DNA from: Saccharococcus thermophilus
Lineage (GTDB): Bacteria; Bacillota; Bacilli; Bacillales; Anoxybacillaceae
Length of the DNA stretch: 64,000 nt
Direction of reading: 5' to 3'
Assembly: GCF_011761475.1 (NCBI RefSeq)
Contig: NZ_JAASRS010000001.1
Span: forward strand, 2,480,001-2,544,000
Below are positions 28,163 through 37,603 of the stretch, piece after piece. Position 1 is the first letter of the stretch. Each line of letters starts with the position of its first letter. The notes under the pieces were generated by a model that was not told where the DNA came from, did not search any database, and saw only the letters and a list, made by a program, of their open reading frames with translations. Position numbers and translations under genes: made by a program.

Positions 28163-30374
28163 GATCGTCCTCTTTCTCCACCCTTTTTATCGGGAGTGTA
28201 ATATGGAACGTCGTACCGACGCCGACTTCACTTTCTACGTCAATTTTTCCTTGGTGTTCCTCAATAATTTTATAGCTAACCATCAATCCTAGTCCAGTGC
28301 CGCGCTCTTTTGTCGTATAAAACGGCTCGCCGAGCTTTTTAATTTTATCGTGCGGAATGCCGCATCCTTGGTCGGTAATGGAGATGCGAATGTGGTTGCC
28401 GTCGATCTGCCGGATGCGAACCGTAATATCTCCACCTTTTGGCATCACTTCAATCGCATTTTTTAATATATTGATAAACACTTGCTTTAGTTGGTTTGGC
28501 TCGCAATAAATAAACGGAAGCTGTGGGGCGAAGTCCGCGACAATCTGCACGTTGTGCATCATCGCTTGCACGTTGATCAAATCGATGGTATCCTGCATGA
28601 TTTTGCATATGTCGTTTTGCTGATATTGAATCGCCTGCGGCTTGGCAAGAACGAGAAATTCGGTAATAATGGATTCAATCCGCTTTAATTCAGACATAAT
28701 GACGTTAAAATACATCGAATAATCTTCTTTAATGCTTCCTTGCAATAACTGAATAAATCCTTTCAACGCTGTCATCGGATTGCGGATTTCATGAGCGATG
28801 CCCGCGGCCAGCTCTCCTACTACGTTCAAGGTGTCTGATTTTCTTAGCTGCAGCTCCATCTCCTTTCTTTCGGTAATATCCCGGAGCATCATCATTCCGA
28901 CGCCAGGGATGATTTCCTTTTTGAGCGCGAATTCAATAATTTTCTGTTTGCCATCATTAGAAAAATCGACCTCGGCATACGCTTCGCCAACGCGCTCGCT
29001 TTGTTGGATCAGCCGCTGAAAATGCTTGCGCGCCTTTTCCGGGATAAATTCTGTAATCGGCCGGTGAAGCAGTTGTTCTTTCCCTGCTTGGAATATTTCA
29101 CAGGCGATCGGGTTTACATCCAAAATGCGATACCCTTGGCCCCATAACAATATTCCATTCATCGCGTGATCAAAAATGCTGCGGAATTTTTGCTCGCTTT
29201 CGCGCAGTTCTCTTTCTATTTTTCTCCGTTCCGCCACATTGCGGAAAATCGTCAAATGGTACCCATCAATTGCCCCTTTTTTCATCGTAAATTCCAGCTG
29301 CTTGTCTTCTCCGTTCGGCATATGAAACGTCAGTTCATCGCGGATTTCCCCTTTTTTGCGAAACTCCGCAAAAATGCGTTTTACTTTCTCATCGTCATAA
29401 TCAAGGAAATCAAGCAGGTTTTTCCGCACAAGCAAGTTCAACGGCAGCTCGAACGTCCGGCTTGCGGCACGGTTGGCATTCAAAATATACCCATAGTCAT
29501 CCCATATTAAAATCGCCTCGTGCGCCTGCTCGAAAATGGCACGAAACCTTTCTTCGCTTTTTTGCAGTTTAATTTCCATATTTTTTCGCTCGGTCACATC
29601 GCGCATAATCGCCATATAAAAACCGCTATATACATTGGATGTCGTTGTCAGTTCAAACATTTTGACCGTACCGTCCAAACGGACGAGCGACAGCTCCCCT
29701 TTTGCCGTTCCTTTTTCTTTCAGCTCGGCAAGCAGGCGGACAAAATCATCGACATATTCTTTGGCGATGAACTGCTGAAACGATAGATTTAGCAATTTCG
29801 CTTTCTCAAGATTTAAACTCATGCAAAAAGCGGGATTCACATCGATAAACCGGCCGAATTCATCGAAAATGACAATGCTGTCCACCGCCCGGTTAAACAC
29901 ATCTTTAAACAAAAACTCATGAATAATCCGCTCCCGCTCCAGCGCTTTATGGGCGGAAATATCGCGCATAATCACCAAGTCGTATTCGTTAAACGCATCT
30001 TTTTTGATGGAAAACTCAATATGTTTCACTTTTCCGTTTGCCAGCTTGATCAACAGCTCGTCGCTGAATGAACCAAATTTATGCAACATCGACTTCTGGA
30101 ACATTAAAATATCTGGTGGGACCAATTCAAGAAACATGGATAATTTTTTTCCAATCAGCTCACGTTTATCCATTTCAAATAGTTTACAGGCTGCTTCGTT
30201 CATATCTACAAACTCACCGTGTTTATTAAAAATGACAATCGCATCTAAAGAACGTTCAAAAATGATCGAATAGCTGTTTAACCGTTCTTTTAGCCGTCTA
30301 TTTTCTTCTTCCAACAATCTTACGTCCGCTACTACGTTTTGTTCTTCACGGGGAGAAAGATTATGGTTCATCAT
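28152..30374 (-). CDS. kinE: multi-PAS sensor histidine kinase, KinE-like
   Basis: A 740-residue kinase without membrane segments. Four PAS domains follow one another (about 35-150, 155-270, 280-395, 400-515), each with the FERSLDAIVIF / VNPAFC type of motif. The kinase core has the phosphoacceptor in GIAHEIRNPMTALKGF, the N box NILKNAIEV and G boxes DQGCGIP and GTGLGLMVSYK. Size and place beside ogt and mtn match KinE of B. subtilis, one of the kinases that can feed the sporulation phosphorelay. No response regulator is adjacent, as usual for phosphorelay kinases. Start ATG behind GGAGAAGGAGAG. Confidence 0.85.
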   Translation of the reverse strand: MMNHNLSPREEQNVVADVRLLEEENRRLKERLNSYSIIFERSLDAIVIFNKHGEFVDMNEAACKLFEMDKRELIGKKLSMFLELVPPDILMFQKSMLHKFGSFSDELLIKLANGKVKHIEFSIKKDAFNEYDLVIMRDISAHKALERERIIHEFLFKDVFNRAVDSIVIFDEFGRFIDVNPAFCMSLNLEKAKLLNLSFQQFIAKEYVDDFVRLLAELKEKGTAKGELSLVRLDGTVKMFELTTTSNVYSGFYMAIMRDVTERKNMEIKLQKSEERFRAIFEQAHEAILIWDDYGYILNANRAASRTFELPLNLLVRKNLLDFLDYDDEKVKRIFAEFRKKGEIRDELTFHMPNGEDKQLEFTMKKGAIDGYHLTIFRNVAERRKIERELRESEQKFRSIFDHAMNGILLWGQGYRILDVNPIACEIFQAGKEQLLHRPITEFIPEKARKHFQRLIQQSERVGEAYAEVDFSNDGKQKIIEFALKKEIIPGVGMMMLRDITERKEMELQLRKSDTLNVVGELAAGIAHEIRNPMTALKGFIQLLQGSIKEDYSMYFNVIMSELKRIESIITEFLVLAKPQAIQYQQNDICKIMQDTIDLINVQAMMHNVQIVADFAPQLPFIYCEPNQLKQVFINILKNAIEVMPKGGDITVRIRQIDGNHIRISITDQGCGIPHDKIKKLGEPFYTTKERGTGLGLMVSYKIIEEHQGKIDVESEVGVGTTFHITLPIKRVEKEDDHEA

Positions 30375-30567
30375 GATCTCTCCTTCTCCATACCATATCA
30401 AATTAATATATATTCTCTATGTAAAATTTTACTCCTTCTGTATTTTTAAAAAATTCTATGAAAATAATTTAGGCAATGTTCGACAAGTTTTTCTTCTTTT
30501 TCTTTTGTCTAAAATATGTTATATTAAAATGTTATTTTTCTAAGATTTGATAAAGGAGTTTGTTCCG

Positions 30568-32340
30568 ATGAAAATTATTTGTACGACACTAAACGCGAAA
30601 TATATTCATATGAATTTGGCGATTCGTTATTTGAAAGCGTATGCCCAGCCGGAATTTGATATAGAGCTTGTTGAATATACGATTAAAGATCCGGCAATGA
30701 ATATCGTCACGGATCTTTATCAGCGAAAACCAGATGTTATCGGATTCAGCTGCTACATTTGGAACATTGAAGAAACGATTAAAGTAGTAAAAATGCTGAA
30801 AAAAGTCGCCCCCGACATTGCAATCGTCGTGGGCGGACCGGAAGTATCCTATGATGTGCGCGAATGGATGGAGACCGTGCCGGAATTTGATTTTATTGTC
30901 ATTGGCGAAGGGGAAGAAACGTTTAAACAGTTTTTGCTGGAGATGCAAGGAAACCGCGATTTCCGTCATATTCATGGACTTGCGTTCCGCGACAATGGAA
31001 ACATCGTGATCAACCCGCAGCGAAATAAGATTCGCTTAACGGATATGCCTTCGCCGTTTCGTTTTCCGGAGGATATCCCTCATTTGCCGAAACGCATCGT
31101 CTATGTCGAAACAAGCCGCGGCTGCCCGTTCAGCTGCCAGTTTTGCCTATCTTCCATCGAGGTCGGCGTGCGCTATTTCGACCGCGAAAAAATTAAAGAA
31201 GATATCCGCTATTTAATGAAACACGGCGCGCGCACGATTAAATTTGTCGACCGCACGTTCAACATCAGCCGCAGCTACGCGATGGATATGTTCCAATTTC
31301 TTATTGACGAACATGTTCCTGGAACCGTATTTCAATTTGAAATTACCGCCGATATTATGCGTCCTGAAGTCATCGAGTTTTTAAATAAGGAAGCGCCGCC
31401 GGGGCTGTTCCGCTTTGAGATCGGCGTACAGTCGACCAACGATGAAGTCAACCGGCTGATTATGCGCAAACAAAATTTTGCCAAGCTCACGCGCACGGTC
31501 ACGATGATTAAAGAAGGCGGAAAGATTGCGCAGCACCTCGACTTAATTGCCGGTCTTCCGGAAGAAGACTATACGTCGTTCCGCAAAACGTTTAACGACG
31601 TTTTCGCCCTACGTCCGGAAGAACTGCAGCTCGGCTTTTTAAAAATGCTGCGCGGCACCGGTCTTCGCCTGCGAGCGAAAGACTACGGCTACGTATTTAT
31701 GGACCACGCACCGTATGAAGTATTGCAAAACAACGTGCTCTCTTTTGACGATATCGTCCGCATTAAACAAGTGGAAGATGTGTTAGAGAAATATTGGAAC
31801 GCGCATCGGATGGATGAGACGATCGAATATTTAGTCACCAACATATTCCCATCGCCGTTTGATTTCTTCCAAGAATTCGGCACATACTGGGACGAACGCG
31901 GCTGGGCGAAAATCGGACATCAGCTCGAAGACTTATTCCGCCGTCTGTATGAATTTTTGCAGACAAAAAAACTGGATGAACTTCCAGTCATTGAAGCGTT
32001 AATGAAGTACGATTATTTGCGCAATCAAAAACATAAGCCGCGCAAACCATGGTGGGAAGAAAAAACGGACAAATCGCTGCGAGCTGCATTGTATCGCCAG
32101 CTGCTCGAGCAGCCTGATCTGCTCGGCCGTAAATTTATCACGCTCGAACTAGATGAAAAAGATTTATTTAAACATACGGTCATGGAAATTATCCCAATCG
32201 ATATCACCCACTATAAAGAAACGAAAGAAATACGTCTCGTCCCAACTGTCATGATCGCTTATTTTGACCCGATTCACTGGCAAACCATGATTTTTTCTGC
32301 GCCACTATCCTCTTTTCCAAATATTACAATAAAAAAGTAG
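30568..32340 (+). CDS. B12-binding radical SAM protein with DUF4080-type C-terminus
   Basis: A 590-residue protein. The N-terminal ~135 residues are a cobalamin-binding fold (DVIGFSCYIWN, VVGGPEVSYD). A radical SAM domain follows, with the 4Fe-4S cysteines Cys186, Cys190 and Cys193 (SRGCPFSCQFC). The last ~230 residues are the extra domain found in Bacillales homologues. Such enzymes do methylations or other radical chemistry; the substrate is unknown. The cobalamin fold lacks an obvious DxHxxG histidine, so base-off binding is not supported. It is monocistronic and its TAG stop lies inside a terminator stem. Confidence 0.85.
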   Translation: MKIICTTLNAKYIHMNLAIRYLKAYAQPEFDIELVEYTIKDPAMNIVTDLYQRKPDVIGFSCYIWNIEETIKVVKMLKKVAPDIAIVVGGPEVSYDVREWMETVPEFDFIVIGEGEETFKQFLLEMQGNRDFRHIHGLAFRDNGNIVINPQRNKIRLTDMPSPFRFPEDIPHLPKRIVYVETSRGCPFSCQFCLSSIEVGVRYFDREKIKEDIRYLMKHGARTIKFVDRTFNISRSYAMDMFQFLIDEHVPGTVFQFEITADIMRPEVIEFLNKEAPPGLFRFEIGVQSTNDEVNRLIMRKQNFAKLTRTVTMIKEGGKIAQHLDLIAGLPEEDYTSFRKTFNDVFALRPEELQLGFLKMLRGTGLRLRAKDYGYVFMDHAPYEVLQNNVLSFDDIVRIKQVEDVLEKYWNAHRMDETIEYLVTNIFPSPFDFFQEFGTYWDERGWAKIGHQLEDLFRRLYEFLQTKKLDELPVIEALMKYDYLRNQKHKPRKPWWEEKTDKSLRAALYRQLLEQPDLLGRKFITLELDEKDLFKHTVMEIIPIDITHYKETKEIRLVPTVMIAYFDPIHWQTMIFSAPLSSFPNITIKK

Positions 32341-32358
32341 GGGAAATCCCCTACTTTT
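32333..32358. terminator. bidirectional terminator containing two stop codons
   Basis: AAAAGTAGGGG and CCCCTACTTTT pair perfectly around AAAT. The left arm includes the TAG of the radical SAM gene (32338-32340), the right arm the TAG of the converging small gene (32351-32353). Confidence 0.9.
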
Positions 32359-32497
32359 GCTTTTTCGCCTTTTTCTGTTGTTTTCTCTCTTCCATTAGCT
32401 GAAACGGCTGATGGGCGTTAAAATCTCCAAATTCAAACGCCATTTCCTCGCGTGTTTCGTTATGTTGGCGCTCTCGTTTTTCTTCTTTCGGCTTCAT
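32351..32497 (-). CDS. 48-residue highly charged protein of unknown function
   Basis: The sequence begins MKPKEEKRERQHNETREEM, has a short FEFGDFNAHQPF core and ends in QQKKAKKQK. It is not recognised. Its ATG overlaps the stop of the preceding 53-residue gene (ATGA), so it is translationally coupled as third gene of a small operon. Low hydrophobicity and many lysines and glutamates suggest a soluble, perhaps nucleic-acid-associated or spore-packed protein; this is a guess. Confidence 0.65.
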   Translation of the reverse strand: MKPKEEKRERQHNETREEMAFEFGDFNAHQPFQLMEERKQQKKAKKQK

Positions 32498-32655
32498 TGC
32501 CCGCCTCCCTGGCGTCCTTTTTTCGAATTTCGGTTCGCACCGCGGATCATGTCTTCTTCGCCGGCGTATTGGGCCGCAAATTCCGTATCCGGCAAGCTTT
32601 CTGTCGGCGTTTTGTTATTATTTTTCGCCGCATCAAATTTCACTTTCCGCTTCAT
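32494..32655 (-). CDS. 53-residue basic protein of unknown function
   Basis: The protein starts MKRKVKFDAAKNNNKTPTES, continues LPDTEFAAQYAGEEDMIRG and ends in a glycine/lysine tail. The ribosome binding site AGGAGG is ideal. It resembles minor spore proteins of Bacillaceae in size and composition, but I do not recognise the family. Middle gene of the three-gene operon. Confidence 0.7.
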   Translation of the reverse strand: MKRKVKFDAAKNNNKTPTESLPDTEFAAQYAGEEDMIRGANRNSKKGRQGGGQ

Positions 32656-32658
32656 TGC

Positions 32659-32805
32659 TTAATCCTCCTGTGAAGTTTTTTCGTGTTTATAAGCGATCAG
32701 AACGATTTCTTCTCCTGTTTCTTCACGCAACCGTTTTTCCAGCTCTTGTACTTTTTTTAATGTCTGCTCTTTCAGATCAGCAACCGGAAATGAACTGATT
32801 TTCAC
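32659..32805 (-). CDS. 48-residue protein, first of a three-gene micro-operon
   Basis: GTG start with GGGGGAT 5 nt upstream. The sequence MKISSFPVADLKEQTLKKVQ followed by ELEKRLREETGEEIVLIAYKHEK forms a likely helix plus strand, ending SQED. Its stop is 3 bp before the next ATG. Unknown function. The conserved spacing of all three genes supports real coding. Confidence 0.7.
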   Translation of the reverse strand: MKISSFPVADLKEQTLKKVQELEKRLREETGEEIVLIAYKHEKTSQED

Positions 32806-32906
32806 AGATATCCCCCTTTGCCATTTTTCTTATTTTTCCTTAAACACTTTACGGTTTATTCATAACCATATATATTTTTGCTCACACTACCATTGAGGTG
32901 ATCCAC

Positions 32907-33251
32907 ATGGATAAAGAGAAAAAAGCCGAATCGCCAATGCTTGATGAAACAATGCCTCATCAAATCCATGCTCCATCATTTAAGGGAACTGGCATAAAAA
33001 CACAGCCTCCATTTTTCAATAAATATGGGGTTGTGATCGGTGACAGCAAATATAACTCGCCAAATTCGCCGCTGAATCACTGGAGTGATGAGATCGATCC
33101 GAGCATGATGGCAGGCGATGAATGGGTGCACCCGACAAACGACATCGGCTGGAATACAGAAGAAAACCGCGAGCTTCTCGAAGCAAAACGGCGGTCCCAA
33201 GGCGCTCCATTTATGCATCCAAGCATTGATACAAGCTATGGGCAAGATTAG
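32907..33251 (+). CDS. DUF3905-like protein
   Basis: A 114-residue soluble protein with DETMPHQIHAPSFKGTG, NKYGVVIGDS, DEIDPSMMAGDEWVHPT and DIGWNTEENREL. I recall this pattern from the DUF3905 family of Bacillaceae, whose function is unknown. Start at ATG 32907 (GAGGTGATCC upstream) rather than the one 9 bp earlier. It is divergent from the micro-operon and followed by its own terminator. Confidence 0.75.
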   Translation: MDKEKKAESPMLDETMPHQIHAPSFKGTGIKTQPPFFNKYGVVIGDSKYNSPNSPLNHWSDEIDPSMMAGDEWVHPTNDIGWNTEENRELLEAKRRSQGAPFMHPSIDTSYGQD

Positions 33252-33302
33252 CTTAAAGTCTCACTTTCCTTTCCTCGTGCCGAAACAAAATTTATTGACG
33301 CA

Positions 33303-33337
33303 AAAAGGGATATCCACATTATTGTGATATCCCTTTT
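33303..33337 (+). terminator. terminator of the DUF3905-like gene
   Basis: AAAAGGGATATC and GATATCCCTTTT, a 12-bp perfect stem with 11-nt loop and T-rich 3' side. Confidence 0.85.
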
Positions 33338-33459
33338 CCTTTGCTTGTGATGCTGCATTTAGCAAGTTTACGGTTTTACATCGTGCTTTTTCATCATGTA
33401 AAGGAAGTCGATAAGTAATGGTATCAAGACACTGCTTTTACTTCGAAATATGACTGTTT

Positions 33460-34695
33460 TCATGTTACTTTCTCTTTTTCTGGTTTAATCGCTGCAAATG
33501 CGATGGCACTTGCCAGAAAACACAATGCCACTAACAGAAACAATAGCACGGATGTCTCCCTTTTCATCAGCAGCGCAGCAAGCGGCGGTCCCATAGCGAC
33601 CCCAATAAATCTTAACGAGCTATAAAACGATGTCACCGTTCCCCGTTCTTTTTTTTCAATTCCCTCTGTAATGAGTGCATCCAAACACGGCAGCATCACG
33701 CCAATGCCGATGCCGACAATGGAAAAAAGTGCAACCATCCACCAAAGAGACGGAAAGAATTTGATGGCAATGATCGCTGCTCCAGCAAGTATACCACCAG
33801 CGGCAATTATCCATTTCATTAACGTTTTATTTTCGCCAATTTTCTTTCCTGTCATAAACGATGCCGCGCAAAGCGTACCAAGCGGAATGGCGAGCACCCA
33901 TCCTTTTTTTATTCCATCGATGCCGTAATCTTCAAGACGGCTTGATAAGAAAAACAGAAACGCAAATAAAACGAGCATTAATAAACCTCCAATAGCAAAA
34001 ATCGCATATAGCCAACGCCCTTCCCTTTGAAAAATCGTTTTTACATTTTGTAAAAATTGCCGAAATGGAAGAGGATGGTCCTGTTTCGAAGGAGATTTTA
34101 CAAAAAAAAGCATCATCGCAAGCGAAATCGCACAAAACAACGGAAAAGTGAAAAACGGCAAAAACCAGGCGATGCTTGCAAACATAGCACCTAAAATCGG
34201 ACTTAACACTTTTCCAAACGTATTTGCTGTTTCAATGATTCCTAAACAACTGCTTGCCTCGCTATCATTTGGAAATAAATCGCCAACAAGCGGCAGAACA
34301 ATCGGAAACGCCCCCGCTGCCCCAAGTCCTTGCAACATCCTTCCTGCTACAATCATCCCATACGGTTCATTCATTTTCCATGACGCCCATCCAGAAATAA
34401 GCCCGCCAATAGCCGCTAGTAATAAACTTGGAATAATCACTTTCTTTCTCCCAATCCGGTCACTGATATATCCAGAAATCGGGATAAAAATAATCGCCAC
34501 AACCGAATACATCGTAATGAGTAGACTCGATTGGAATAAAGTAATATGTAATTGCTTTTCGATCGTTGGCAACACTGGTATTAACATCGAATTTCCAAGC
34601 GTCATCACTAACGGTATCGATGCGAGCGACGCAATCATCCATCCTTTTCCTGCCGATTTTCTTGCCTGTTTCGGCACTTGCTCTATCCATTCCAT
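33460..34695 (-). CDS. MFS drug-type transporter
   Basis: A 411-residue membrane protein with about 12 helices. The loop 2-3 signature GYISDRIGRKKVI and a later RERGTVTSFYSSLRF-type motif (EKKERGTVTSFYS) place it in the major facilitator superfamily, among multidrug/bicyclomycin-type exporters. It stands alone between the DUF3905-like gene and the alpha-glucoside operon. The start ATG follows AAGAGGCAGG. The substrate is unknown. Confidence 0.88.
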   Translation of the reverse strand: MEWIEQVPKQARKSAGKGWMIASLASIPLVMTLGNSMLIPVLPTIEKQLHITLFQSSLLITMYSVVAIIFIPISGYISDRIGRKKVIIPSLLLAAIGGLISGWASWKMNEPYGMIVAGRMLQGLGAAGAFPIVLPLVGDLFPNDSEASSCLGIIETANTFGKVLSPILGAMFASIAWFLPFFTFPLFCAISLAMMLFFVKSPSKQDHPLPFRQFLQNVKTIFQREGRWLYAIFAIGGLLMLVLFAFLFFLSSRLEDYGIDGIKKGWVLAIPLGTLCAASFMTGKKIGENKTLMKWIIAAGGILAGAAIIAIKFFPSLWWMVALFSIVGIGIGVMLPCLDALITEGIEKKERGTVTSFYSSLRFIGVAMGPPLAALLMKRETSVLLFLLVALCFLASAIAFAAIKPEKEKVT

Positions 34696-34765
34696 TGTTC
34701 ATTCCTGCCTCTTATTTCAATTCATGTTACATGCTTATCATTTCCGTTTTTTCATGAATCATACA

Positions 34766-34797
34766 AATAAAAAAGCCTTGCCCGTTATCGGACAAGG
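34766..34797 (-). terminator. terminator of the alpha-glucoside operon
   Basis: CCTTGCCCG and CGGACAAGG form a stem (one G-T pair) with TTTTTT on the minus strand. It lies 175 bp beyond the glucosidase stop; no other terminator is seen before it. Confidence 0.75.
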
Positions 34798-34972
34798 ATA
34801 TTTAGTGCAGAAATCAGCTTTCAGAGCGTTTTTTTCAAATTGGGGAAACCTTTCCCTTGTTGAGAACCCTGAAAAATTCAATTAAATGCAACGCAATGCG
34901 AAACAGAAGCAAATAGAAAGAAAAACAAAGCAACCATCTAGCTCAAAAAATCGTTTTTTAAGGAAAATCGCC

Positions 34973-36589
34973 TTATATAAGCCGGTAAATACGCGCCTCA
35001 TGCGGTCGCATGTGCAACACACTGCCATTTTCTTGGATATCCGGATAATTACCAAGCACTACTTCCCGCTTGTATGCAGCGAGCGATACCGGAAGCTCAT
35101 AGTCATTTGCATGGTCGCAATGATTAAGGACGATAAGCCAGCGAACGTCATCTAGTTCACGTGTGTACGCATAAATATACGGTTCGTTTTCCGTATAGTC
35201 GTGGAACGTGCCATAAACCATAACAGGATTTTCTTTGCGCAGCTGAATAAGCTTTTGATAATAATAATACACGGAATTTTGATCTTGCAACGCTTGTTTT
35301 ACGTTAATTTCTTTATAATTTGGATTGACTTTGATCCATGGCGTTCCTGTTGTGAATCCAGCGTTAGGGCTGTCATCCCATTGCATTGGCGTTCGCGAGT
35401 TGTCGCGGCTTAATGGCTGCAAACTTTCGAGCACTTCTTGCGGGTCTCGGCCTTTCGCAATTTCTTCTTCATACTTATTTTTCATAGCAATATCGTTATA
35501 GTCATCAATCGAGGGAAAACGAACTCCAGTCATGCCAATTTCTTCTCCCTGATAAATATATGGAGTTCCTGGCAATGTATGCAGCATCGTTCCCAGCAGT
35601 TTAGCAGATTCAACGCGATATTCTTTGTCATTGCCGTAGCGTGTCACTTGTCGTGTATGGTCATGGTTGTTTAGAAACTGGGAATTCCATCCCTTTCCCC
35701 ATAATACGTCATACCAACGCCTTTGAATATTTTTAAATCGAAGCGGTTCCCAGTTTGGCATTTCGTCGCACACTTCAAAATGGAATAGCGCATTCAGTTC
35801 GCGACGGTCTTCAGCGACGTATTTAAGACCTTCTTCCGGCGATACGAAGGCGACTTCGCCAACCGTAAAAATATCATAGTATTGAAATACTTGTTCATGC
35901 ATTTCGCGCAAATACTCGTGAAGACCGGGATTATTCGTTAAGTAGCGGATATCGTTGGGATCAGCGGCATCAGGAAACCCTTCCGGCTTAGCCAGCAAAG
36001 CAATCGCGTCTAAACGGAATCCATCAATGCCTTTATCGAGCCAAAAACGCATCATTTTATAAATTTCCTGACGTACTTCAGGATTTTTCCAGTTTAAATC
36101 CGGCTGCTCGACAGCAAAAGAATGAAAATAATATTGTCCGGTTAATTCATCGTATTCCCACGCAGACGGAGTAAAATATGAGCGCCAATTGTTCGGCTTG
36201 TCGCGCCAGATGTACCAGTCGCGCTTCGGGTTATCCCGGGATGAACGTGATTCGATGAACCAAGGATGCTGGTCAGACGTATGATTGACAACAAGATCCA
36301 TGATAAGTTTCATATCGCGCTTATGCACTTCGTCAAGCAGCGTTTCCCATGTTTTCATTGTCCCGGCCTTTTCCATAATCGCATAATAGTTGGAAATATC
36401 GTACCCATTATCTTTATCTGGCGACTCGTAGCAAGGATTGAGCCAAATAACATCGACGCCAAGATGCTGGATATAATCAAGCTTTTCGATAACTCCCTGC
36501 AAATCGCCGACGCCATCTCCGTTCGAATCATAAAAACTGCGCCAATATACCTGATATACAACCGCTTCTTTCCACCATGTCCGTTTCAT
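34973..36589 (-). CDS. GH13 alpha-glucosidase (probably alpha-1,4)
   Basis: A 538-residue cytosolic glycoside hydrolase of the GH13_31 type (YQVYWRSFYDSNGDGVGD at the start). Nucleophile Asp194 (FRLDAIALL), acid/base Glu245 (TVGEVAF), third carboxylate Asp310 (NNHDHTRQ). The residue after the nucleophile is Ala; in this subfamily Ala goes with alpha-1,4 and Val with alpha-1,6 specificity, so a maltase-like enzyme is predicted. ATG at 36589 follows a GGGGGG-AAAG run; 50 upstream in-frame codons are non-coding. Last gene of the operon, hydrolysing the imported oligosaccharide. Confidence 0.92.
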   Translation of the reverse strand: MKRTWWKEAVVYQVYWRSFYDSNGDGVGDLQGVIEKLDYIQHLGVDVIWLNPCYESPDKDNGYDISNYYAIMEKAGTMKTWETLLDEVHKRDMKLIMDLVVNHTSDQHPWFIESRSSRDNPKRDWYIWRDKPNNWRSYFTPSAWEYDELTGQYYFHSFAVEQPDLNWKNPEVRQEIYKMMRFWLDKGIDGFRLDAIALLAKPEGFPDAADPNDIRYLTNNPGLHEYLREMHEQVFQYYDIFTVGEVAFVSPEEGLKYVAEDRRELNALFHFEVCDEMPNWEPLRFKNIQRRWYDVLWGKGWNSQFLNNHDHTRQVTRYGNDKEYRVESAKLLGTMLHTLPGTPYIYQGEEIGMTGVRFPSIDDYNDIAMKNKYEEEIAKGRDPQEVLESLQPLSRDNSRTPMQWDDSPNAGFTTGTPWIKVNPNYKEINVKQALQDQNSVYYYYQKLIQLRKENPVMVYGTFHDYTENEPYIYAYTRELDDVRWLIVLNHCDHANDYELPVSLAAYKREVVLGNYPDIQENGSVLHMRPHEARIYRLI

Positions 36590-36760
36590 CTTCTTTCCCC
36601 CCGCACTAAACACTTTACATTTGAAATATGTTTCCCTGCCTTTTCCATCGAAATAATGGAAACAAGTAAGAGGTAATGCTGGCATCGGGATAACTATACA
36701 TCTTGTCGGCTTTGCAGACGAAACAAAATCCTTTTCCATTAGCGTACAAGACTATATGAA

Positions 36761-37588
36761 TTATTTTCCTCCTGTAAATGAAATACCTTTAATAAAATAA
36801 CGATTGAAAAACACATAAATTACTAACACGGGCAATGTAAATACCATCGATGCCGCCATAATATAATTCCAATAACTGATGTACTGGCCTTTAAAGCTGT
36901 TTAAACCGAGCGGCAAGGTGAAAAGCTGTGGATCCGACAAAATAATCAGCGGCCGCATAAAATCGTTCCACGAGCCCATAAAGACAAAAATCGCTTGTGC
37001 CGCCAAGGCAGGACGGGCAAGCGGCAAAACAATCCGGAAAAAAATACCGAGCCGGCTAAGCCCATCTAATGCTGCTGCTTCTTCTAATTCTTTCGGGAAA
37101 TTAATAAAAAATTGACGCATCATGAAAATAAATGTGGCGTTAATCATCGTTGGCACAATCATTCCTTGATAGGAATTCAACCAACCAAGCTGTTTTAAAA
37201 TCAAATAGTTTGGAATCATCGTTACTTGCGCCGGAATCATTAATACCGCCAAAATAATGATAAACAACGGCTTCTTCCCTGGAAATTGCAACCGTGCTAA
37301 CGCATAACCCGCCATCGAATTGAACAATAAATTCAATATTGTCACTGTCACTGCAATGATGACACTGTTAAAAAGCCAGCGTGGAAACATTTTTTGTTCA
37401 ATGAAAATCTGTTTGTAATTATCAAGCGTAAAATGTTTCGGAATAAAGGAAATCGTTCCGCTAACAATTTCCTCCAGCGTTTTAAATGAAGAAGATAGCG
37501 CCCATAAAAATGGAATTAATGTAATAATGGCATATGCAACAAGGAACACGTACAAAAGCGCTTTTCCAATTCCGATTTTCTTTTTCAT
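36761..37588 (-). CDS. carbohydrate ABC transporter permease (MalG type)
   Basis: A 275-residue inner-membrane protein with six helices and the EAAALDGLSRLGIFFRIVLPLARPA loop that docks on the ATPase. It lies 15 bp behind the MalF-type gene. No ATPase gene is in the operon, so a shared MsmX-like ATPase must serve it, as is common in Bacillaceae. Confidence 0.93.
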   Translation of the reverse strand: MKKKIGIGKALLYVFLVAYAIITLIPFLWALSSSFKTLEEIVSGTISFIPKHFTLDNYKQIFIEQKMFPRWLFNSVIIAVTVTILNLLFNSMAGYALARLQFPGKKPLFIIILAVLMIPAQVTMIPNYLILKQLGWLNSYQGMIVPTMINATFIFMMRQFFINFPKELEEAAALDGLSRLGIFFRIVLPLARPALAAQAIFVFMGSWNDFMRPLIILSDPQLFTLPLGLNSFKGQYISYWNYIMAASMVFTLPVLVIYVFFNRYFIKGISFTGGK

Positions 37589-37603
37589 TCCTCTTCCCCC
37601 TCC

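Noticed and set aside
34148-34885. Open frame of 245 codons on the plus strand
   Set aside because: Antisense to the MFS transporter; the hydrophobic stretches mirror its membrane helices.
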